Shown one piece after another: positions 12,341 to 16,823 of a stretch of 16,823 bases of DNA. Numbering within the stretch: position 1 is the stretch's first letter; each line of letters starts with the position of its first letter. The translations under genes and the position numbers were made by a program. This DNA comes from CAYZEE01 sp964477485 (GTDB taxonomy: Bacteria > Patescibacteriota > Microgenomatia > Levybacterales > UBA12049), in the NCBI GenBank assembly GCA_964477485.1, contig CAYZEE010000025.1, positions 1 through 16,823 of the forward strand, given 5' to 3'. A model generated the notes under the pieces. It was not told where the DNA came from, did not search any database, and saw nothing but the letters and a program-made list of their open reading frames with translations.

Positions 12341-12652
12341 ATGGATTGGTCAAGCTGTTTAACTCCGCAGGGAGTAGCCACCCTCAGTTGCATACCTATA
12401 GTCTTTAAGAATGTCGTAGATTGGCTTCTTCTTTTTTCAGCAGTAACAGCTCTTTTTTTTATTTTATTTGCCGCATTCAAATTTATAAGATCCGGCGGAC
12501 AGCCAAAGCTGGTTGAGGATGCAAGAAACACATTAACCTACGCAATAATCGGACTTGTTGTTATACTTCTTTCTTTTGCCATAATAAACTTAATAAGCGC
12601 TGTAACAGGTGTCTCCTGTATTACTCAATTCGGACTGGGCAACTGTCAATAG
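12341..12652 (+). CDS. VirB2/TrbC-like pilin-type membrane protein 3
   Basis: The 103-residue protein has two membrane helices (~26-48 and ~67-89) joined by the loop SGGQPKLVEDARNTLTYAI. There is no cleavable signal peptide; instead a short N-terminus bears Cys6 and Cys17. The C-terminal tail has Cys93 and Cys102 and ends NCQ, with the same C-x8-C-Q-stop arrangement as VirB2-like protein 2, which shows common descent or a shared maturation need. Its end overlaps the stop of the convergent metalloprotease gene by 7 bp. Confidence 0.87.
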   Translation: MDWSSCLTPQGVATLSCIPIVFKNVVDWLLLFSAVTALFFILFAAFKFIRSGGQPKLVEDARNTLTYAIIGLVVILLSFAIINLISAVTGVSCITQFGLGNCQ

Positions 12653-13299
12653 AAAAGCCTCGTAAAAAAATATAAGATAAAATTTAGCCCCATAGGCAAA
12701 AGGAGCAGTATATTAATTTCTGCAAACGTTTCTTTTGACTTATAAAGAATATCCAAAAACCAAACAAAAGGCGCCTTAACGCCTGTTATGTAAGCGGCGG
12801 CAAAAATTACAAGAACCGTAACCAAAAGCTCTATTGTTCCTTCCAGGTCTTTTTTGCTTGAAAACATTGTGCTTGCGATCGCAAATAGAAGATAGAATAA
12901 AACAACAGTTAAAACAATTCCTGATATCTTTCCCAAAGTAAAATAATAAGAAAGCGTTAAAAGAATAGCAATTCCAACAAAAATAGGCGCAAAGCCTATG
13001 ATTGCCCGCCTCATCGGATCGGTTTTCTCAATCTCAACACTCCCCAATCTCGCACCATCTTCTGTTATTTGGGGCAAAAATCTGATTTCTCCTGTTCTTA
13101 CAAAAAAAAGACTGGCTATAAGAAAATGGGAAAGCTCATGAACTATAACTCCCGGAAGGAAAAGGATTAAAAGGATATTGACTGTTACTTCTTTTTTTTT
13201 AGTTATTTTAAAGATAACTCTTGATAAGGATTTTTGCAGTAGATTAGACAAGAAATATAAGAAGACGAGCTCAAGCAAAAAAATTGAAAGAAAAAGCAT
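12646..13299 (-). CDS. Polytopic membrane metalloprotease with HExxH motif (M50-like)
   Basis: The 217-residue protein has several hydrophobic helices. The motif VIVHELSHFLIAS at ~51-63 contains HELSH (54-58), the zinc-binding HExxH lying at a membrane helix as in site-2-protease/M50 or related membrane peptidases. A second conserved-looking block, DPMRRAIIGFAPIFVG, is at ~94-109; a clear third zinc ligand (NPDG-type) is not seen, so the exact family is uncertain. ATG at 13299 is chosen because TTGTCA-17-TATACT ends 7 nt before it; the frame upstream runs through the promoter. It lies antisense inside a run of pilin-type genes and might process envelope proteins, which is speculation. Confidence 0.78.
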   Translation of the reverse strand: MLFLSIFLLELVFLYFLSNLLQKSLSRVIFKITKKKEVTVNILLILFLPGVIVHELSHFLIASLFFVRTGEIRFLPQITEDGARLGSVEIEKTDPMRRAIIGFAPIFVGIAILLTLSYYFTLGKISGIVLTVVLFYLLFAIASTMFSSKKDLEGTIELLVTVLVIFAAAYITGVKAPFVWFLDILYKSKETFAEINILLLLPMGLNFILYFFTRLFY

Positions 13300-13306
13300 T
13301 TTCTTG

Positions 13307-13335
13307 AGTATATTAAAATAAACAAAGCTTGACAA
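13307..13335 (-). promoter_or_regulatory. Promoter of the membrane metalloprotease gene
   Basis: On the minus strand: TTGTCA (13335-13330), 17-nt spacer, TATACT (13312-13307), then 7 nt to ATG at 13299. Its -35 shares five base pairs with the -35 of the divergent promoter on the plus strand. Confidence 0.7.
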
Positions 13336-13358
13336 ATGCAAACCAACCAGTCCATACT
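13329..13358 (+). promoter_or_regulatory. Promoter of the DUF5663-like gene
   Basis: Perfect TTGACA (13329-13334), 18-nt spacer, CATACT (13353-13358), then 6 nt to ATG at 13365. It is leaderless by geometry and divergent from the metalloprotease promoter. Confidence 0.65.
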
Positions 13359-13364
13359 GGTTAC

Positions 13365-13790
13365 ATGGATAACCAACAAGACGCAGGGCAAAAACTTGAA
13401 ATTCCGCAAGAGATTAGAAATTTTCTGGAAGGACTTTTAAAAGACGCCGGACTGACTACGCTTGATGATAATATGCGGGAGGAAATGATAAAAGAACTCT
13501 ATGCCCGGCTTGATAATTACATTGCTTCGGTAATTGTTGACAAACTCCCGCCTGAACATCTTGATGATTTTATCAAGATCAATGAGGAGAAAAAGTCTCA
13601 ACAGGAAATTGAGCAATTTTTAAAAGACAAAATGCCTAATCCGCAGGAAGTATTTGCAAATGCTTTTTCGGAATTTAGAGATCTGTATTTGGGAAATGTA
13701 AATGTTGCGCAAAGTGCGCCGGCGTCAACCGCAGCTGGCCCGTCTGAGCAGAAGGAAGCTGTACCAGACGTTGGGCAAGAAAATAAATAA
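13365..13790 (+). CDS. DUF5663-like small helical protein
   Basis: The 141-residue protein has a helical core (~10-112) and a disordered Ala/Pro/Glu tail. The core pattern (MIKELYARLDNYIASVIVDKL, PPEHLDDFIKI, IEQFLKDKMPNPQEVF, EFRDLYL spread along ~32-112) recalls the DUF5663 family seen in Patescibacteria; this match is from memory. No signal peptide or membrane segment. Function unknown. The start is set by the promoter 6 nt upstream; an upstream in-frame TTG belongs to the -35 box. It is followed 6 nt later by the large protein and is probably co-transcribed with it. Confidence 0.8.
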   Translation: MDNQQDAGQKLEIPQEIRNFLEGLLKDAGLTTLDDNMREEMIKELYARLDNYIASVIVDKLPPEHLDDFIKINEEKKSQQEIEQFLKDKMPNPQEVFANAFSEFRDLYLGNVNVAQSAPASTAAGPSEQKEAVPDVGQENK

Positions 13791-13796
13791 ACTATT

Positions 13797-16787
13797 ATGC
13801 CAGAAGCGGGAGAAATAGGTGTTGGCGCGCCAACCACTCGTGATGTTTCCAGAACAGCTGAGATAAAAGATACCAAAGAAACCGTAATTGATACATTTAA
13901 CTCGGCTTCATCTCTGTTTGAGAGTTACGAAGAAGGCAAGTTAACTCCCCGGCAAAAAGCCGCAAAAGAATTAATAAGAGATATAAAAGGAAAAACTCTG
14001 GATAAAGGCAAGACTTCTTACTCAAATGAATTTGAAGGCGAGGATGGAACAAAATTCTCCCAGAGAGAATATCTTCCGGTTGATGAACTTATCCTGTTTC
14101 TTAGAGAAAGGGTTAAAAGCGGAGAATTGACCTCAGAGGATGAGATAGAATACAGAAAACTTGAGGGAGTGCTTCATAGGAATTCAAAAGAATATTACAG
14201 AGGCGCAGCAAAAAAAGAATTCCCGCGAAAAATAGCCAGAATTGCCCAGGAAGCAGATAGAATTTCCTCTGATCCAAGGCTAACAAGCGGAAATCCCCAT
14301 GATGATTTTCTGGAAGCAGGCAGAATTCTTTTTGAAAGACGCGAGCTTATTATTCCTCCTGCAAGAGAAACTCCAACTTCTTCCGCTGAAGAAACACCAC
14401 CTGCTCCAACAGAACCCGAACCGGAACCAACTAAAAGAGAATTTTTCATTGTAAACAGAATGGTAGATATTCAAAGACGGGCAAGGGAGATAGCCAGGGA
14501 ACATTTTATGAATGAGATAAGAAGAGGAAATGCACTTAACCCTTTGAACTGGCCAAGAAAGATAGGACTTCGGATAATGGAAGAGTATTGGAGCCAAAAA
14601 ATTGCAAATCAAGTACAAAATACTTCGAGAAATGCAGGGAATGCTTACTCATCTGTAAATGCTGCCAGCAGAATCGGCTTTAGGGATCTTTTTAGAAGAG
14701 ACATAAGAAACCTTCAGCTAAACACAGAGGCACATAGAGCCAGGGAGCAAGAGGCAGGACAGACAAAAATAACACAGATAAAAACAGGCGAACTTTACGC
14801 AGATCAGGAAGTACGGGAAGCACAGAGAGAGCTTCGAACTGCCATGATTGAAGAAATTCTAAGGCCTGTTGTTGAAGGAACTATTACAGACCCCGGTCAA
14901 ATTCAACAGCTGCTGAGAGATTTTGTAGCAAATCATGAAAATGATGCCCAAGTTCAGGCATTATTCGGAAGAAATATAAATGAACACGGAAGACTGGCTG
15001 AATATTTTGCAACCGACCTTTTAGAAATGGGGCAAGCTGTAAGACAAGATCTTGATTCCCATCGGTACGCGCTTGATCAACTGGACAGCATGATCCAAAT
15101 AAAACTCGCAAATACAAGCTGGGCTGCAGAAAGCCAAGGAAGATTTAGCGCTGCAGATAGAGCTGTAAGATGGATCGAAAGACATAGATTAACAGGTACC
15201 CTGATTAATCCGGCAACTATTGGAGCTGGCTTTTCTCTGGCGACTTATGTTGCAACGAGAGGACTGGGTGTAGGATTACGATTTTCCCCTTATGTTGTCC
15301 CCGGAGCAGGGATAATTCCCGGCGCTGTTTTCGCGGCAGTAAGAAGAAGCTACGACTTAAAAATTGACAGAGAAACTAACCAGATAGAACGCGCATATAA
15401 TATGCAAATTCCTCAAGGGGCAAGACGAAGAGAGGCGCTGGAACAATTCGCTTATAACACTGCCTCTACCGATGAGCTTTTAAATGGCGGGGGCCAAGAA
15501 ATACTTACAGGAACTGACAGATTAAGTCTTCAAGAGCTTTTAGCCCGGGATTTATCCGAGGGACAGACAACAAACAGAGAGGCAATCTTAAGAAGAATCG
15601 CTGAGATAAAATCAAGACTGGATTTTTCTTCCCGGGAAAGAGTAGATCTGATTACCTATCAAGCTCGAGAACAAGTAGAACAAGGCCGTCTTGAGCTTAT
15701 AAGATCTACTGTTGAGGCAAGACAAACTTTAAGAAATGCGGGAATGGAAGATGCTGAAATTGCGGCAACTGAAAATAATTTTTTAGGGCAGTGGAACAGC
15801 CGCTTTACCCAAAACAGAGGGGAGCAAGACAGGGCATTCGCAAGATATAGATTAAGAAATGCAGCCAGCGCCGCCGTCTTTGGAGGAACAGCTGGACTTG
15901 CGGGAGGCTTTGCGATTAGGGAGGCTATGGAGAAGACAGGAATAAATCCTTTGGGTTTTTTCTTTCACGAAGCAGGACGGGGCATTGGTAAATTCAAAGA
16001 TCTTTTCCGCCATGGAGGAACAGTTAATATTTCAGAACACACAAAGGCTGTTATAAATCCCTCTGATCATTCCGCAACTTTTGTAGATGAAACAGGAAAG
16101 ACAGTCGCTCATGGAAATCTCGGAGCTGACGGAGTTTTTCATAATGTAGTCGCTGGAGACGGACTAAATAGAAATGCAGCACAAAATTTTAGCAACCAAT
16201 TAAATCAAGCCGGATTTACATCTCAAATCCATGAAACAACAGTAACTTCTCCGTCTGTAACTTCTCAGATACAGGAAGCGCTAACTGCCCACAAGCCTTC
16301 TTTTGAAGTACACCATGGAAGTATTGACCTTCTTGTGCAAGGACAATCAGGACATGTAACAATTCATGATGCCTTGGCAAACGCAACCATCCATGGACAA
16401 GTATCCCCTGATGGATCTATGTCTTTTAGTCAGACAGGTAATCCCAATATAGACCTGACTGCTCTTCATCACGACTTAGCAAGCGCCGGGTTTGGCGTAA
16501 CCGAAGTCCACCAGACAGTTTTAGGCGGCGCAAATCCCGCAGATACTCTTCTCTCTCAACCTGCCTCTGAACTTCATGCAAAAGGAATTGTTGAAACAGA
16601 TATGTATCAGAAGGCCTGGAATTTTCATGTTCTTCGACCCGATATAGTCGCCGCAACAGGAGCACATACTCATAATGAGCTTACTCTTCACATCGGACAG
16701 TATCTTGATGCAAACGGAAAATGGATCCAAGGGCAAAAAGGCTTAATAAATTTTGGCGGAGACGTAAAGGGCGTGTCGACGAATTAG
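13797..16787 (+). CDS. Large (996-residue) protein with two hydrophobic regions and a duplicated C-terminal domain
   Basis: No family recognised. Residues ~1-220 are charged with a Pro/Glu-rich linker (~187-212); ~220-460 and ~520-685 are Arg/Glu-rich helices with coiled-coil character. Hydrophobic Gly/Ala-rich regions at ~466-515 and ~688-707 may cross the membrane. The C-terminal ~260 residues are His- and Asn-rich and contain two related units, at ~739-816 and ~839-909, sharing T..D, HG, DG, AGF and H.T positions. No signal peptide and no catalytic motif. It follows the DUF5663-like gene by 6 nt without a Shine-Dalgarno, so translation is probably coupled. Size and membrane regions suggest an envelope-spanning structural part of the secretion-like locus, which is inference. 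It is not visibly related to the other 996-residue protein. Confidence 0.82.
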   Translation: MPEAGEIGVGAPTTRDVSRTAEIKDTKETVIDTFNSASSLFESYEEGKLTPRQKAAKELIRDIKGKTLDKGKTSYSNEFEGEDGTKFSQREYLPVDELILFLRERVKSGELTSEDEIEYRKLEGVLHRNSKEYYRGAAKKEFPRKIARIAQEADRISSDPRLTSGNPHDDFLEAGRILFERRELIIPPARETPTSSAEETPPAPTEPEPEPTKREFFIVNRMVDIQRRAREIAREHFMNEIRRGNALNPLNWPRKIGLRIMEEYWSQKIANQVQNTSRNAGNAYSSVNAASRIGFRDLFRRDIRNLQLNTEAHRAREQEAGQTKITQIKTGELYADQEVREAQRELRTAMIEEILRPVVEGTITDPGQIQQLLRDFVANHENDAQVQALFGRNINEHGRLAEYFATDLLEMGQAVRQDLDSHRYALDQLDSMIQIKLANTSWAAESQGRFSAADRAVRWIERHRLTGTLINPATIGAGFSLATYVATRGLGVGLRFSPYVVPGAGIIPGAVFAAVRRSYDLKIDRETNQIERAYNMQIPQGARRREALEQFAYNTASTDELLNGGGQEILTGTDRLSLQELLARDLSEGQTTNREAILRRIAEIKSRLDFSSRERVDLITYQAREQVEQGRLELIRSTVEARQTLRNAGMEDAEIAATENNFLGQWNSRFTQNRGEQDRAFARYRLRNAASAAVFGGTAGLAGGFAIREAMEKTGINPLGFFFHEAGRGIGKFKDLFRHGGTVNISEHTKAVINPSDHSATFVDETGKTVAHGNLGADGVFHNVVAGDGLNRNAAQNFSNQLNQAGFTSQIHETTVTSPSVTSQIQEALTAHKPSFEVHHGSIDLLVQGQSGHVTIHDALANATIHGQVSPDGSMSFSQTGNPNIDLTALHHDLASAGFGVTEVHQTVLGGANPADTLLSQPASELHAKGIVETDMYQKAWNFHVLRPDIVAATGAHTHNELTLHIGQYLDANGKWIQGQKGLINFGGDVKGVSTN

Positions 16788-16823
16788 CCTTTCATAAGAA
16801 TTTATGATACAGTTTGAATATGT

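Noticed and set aside
13329..13364. TTG starts at 13329 (plus) and 13341 (minus)
   Set aside because: The codon at 13329 is part of a -35 box and the one at 13341 lies upstream of a good promoter; ATGs at 13365 and 13299 fit the promoter geometry.
5276..16787. The two 996-residue proteins as paralogues
   Set aside because: They have the same length, but I found no shared motifs or similar order of hydrophobic regions; the equal length looks accidental.

Overview
This is an AT-rich bacterial window with very short intergenic gaps, tandem VirB2-like pilin genes, several large proteins of no recognised family, and many genes preceded by a promoter but no Shine-Dalgarno site. That combination, with a DUF5663-like protein and a four-helix-bundle (S23/IVS) protein, suggests a member of the Candidate Phyla Radiation (Patescibacteria), probably of the Microgenomates type. 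The placement is inference: no rRNA or marker gene is present.

Layout. Positions 1-382 hold the end of a histidine-kinase-like protein whose ATP-binding motifs are eroded. It converges on an OmpR-type response regulator (379-1050, minus). Next comes a decayed GIY-YIG nuclease gene with palindromes in front of it, which runs into a tRNA-Ser(CGA). Two minus-strand genes of unknown function (1386-2884) diverge from a Nudix hydrolase (2942-3382). A tRNA-Ser(GGA) lies between two clusters of a 7-bp repeat.

From about 3560 onward the window looks like a type IV secretion or conjugative-type envelope locus. It has a polytopic VirB6/TrbL-like protein (3600-5267), a 996-residue unknown on the opposite strand (5276-8266), a four-helix-bundle protein bracketed by 7-bp repeats (8383-8754), and an ATPase fused to a PhoB-type DNA-binding domain (8788-10110). 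These are followed by a secreted protein ending in a VirB2-like membrane hairpin (10153-11460) and three short VirB2/TrbC-like proteins (11502-12652). A membrane HExxH metalloprotease converges on the last of these (12646-13299, minus). A DUF5663-like protein and a second 996-residue protein, with a duplicated C-terminal domain, complete the window (13365-16787). No VirB4/VirD4-type secretion ATPase is visible; if the locus is a real secretion system it must be encoded elsewhere.

Three sequence-level patterns stand out. (1) A dispersed repeat of 7-bp period, consensus GCTAGTN, occurs as seven clusters. They often form outward-facing pairs around a tRNA, a small gene and a coding segment, and two clusters lie inside the ATPase/regulator frame, where a one-unit change would shift the frame. 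(2) At least eight genes have a -10 box ending 6-8 nt before the start codon, which predicts leaderless mRNAs and corrects several start sites. (3) The VirB2-like hairpin is present in four adjacent paralogous versions, one carrying a large extracellular domain.
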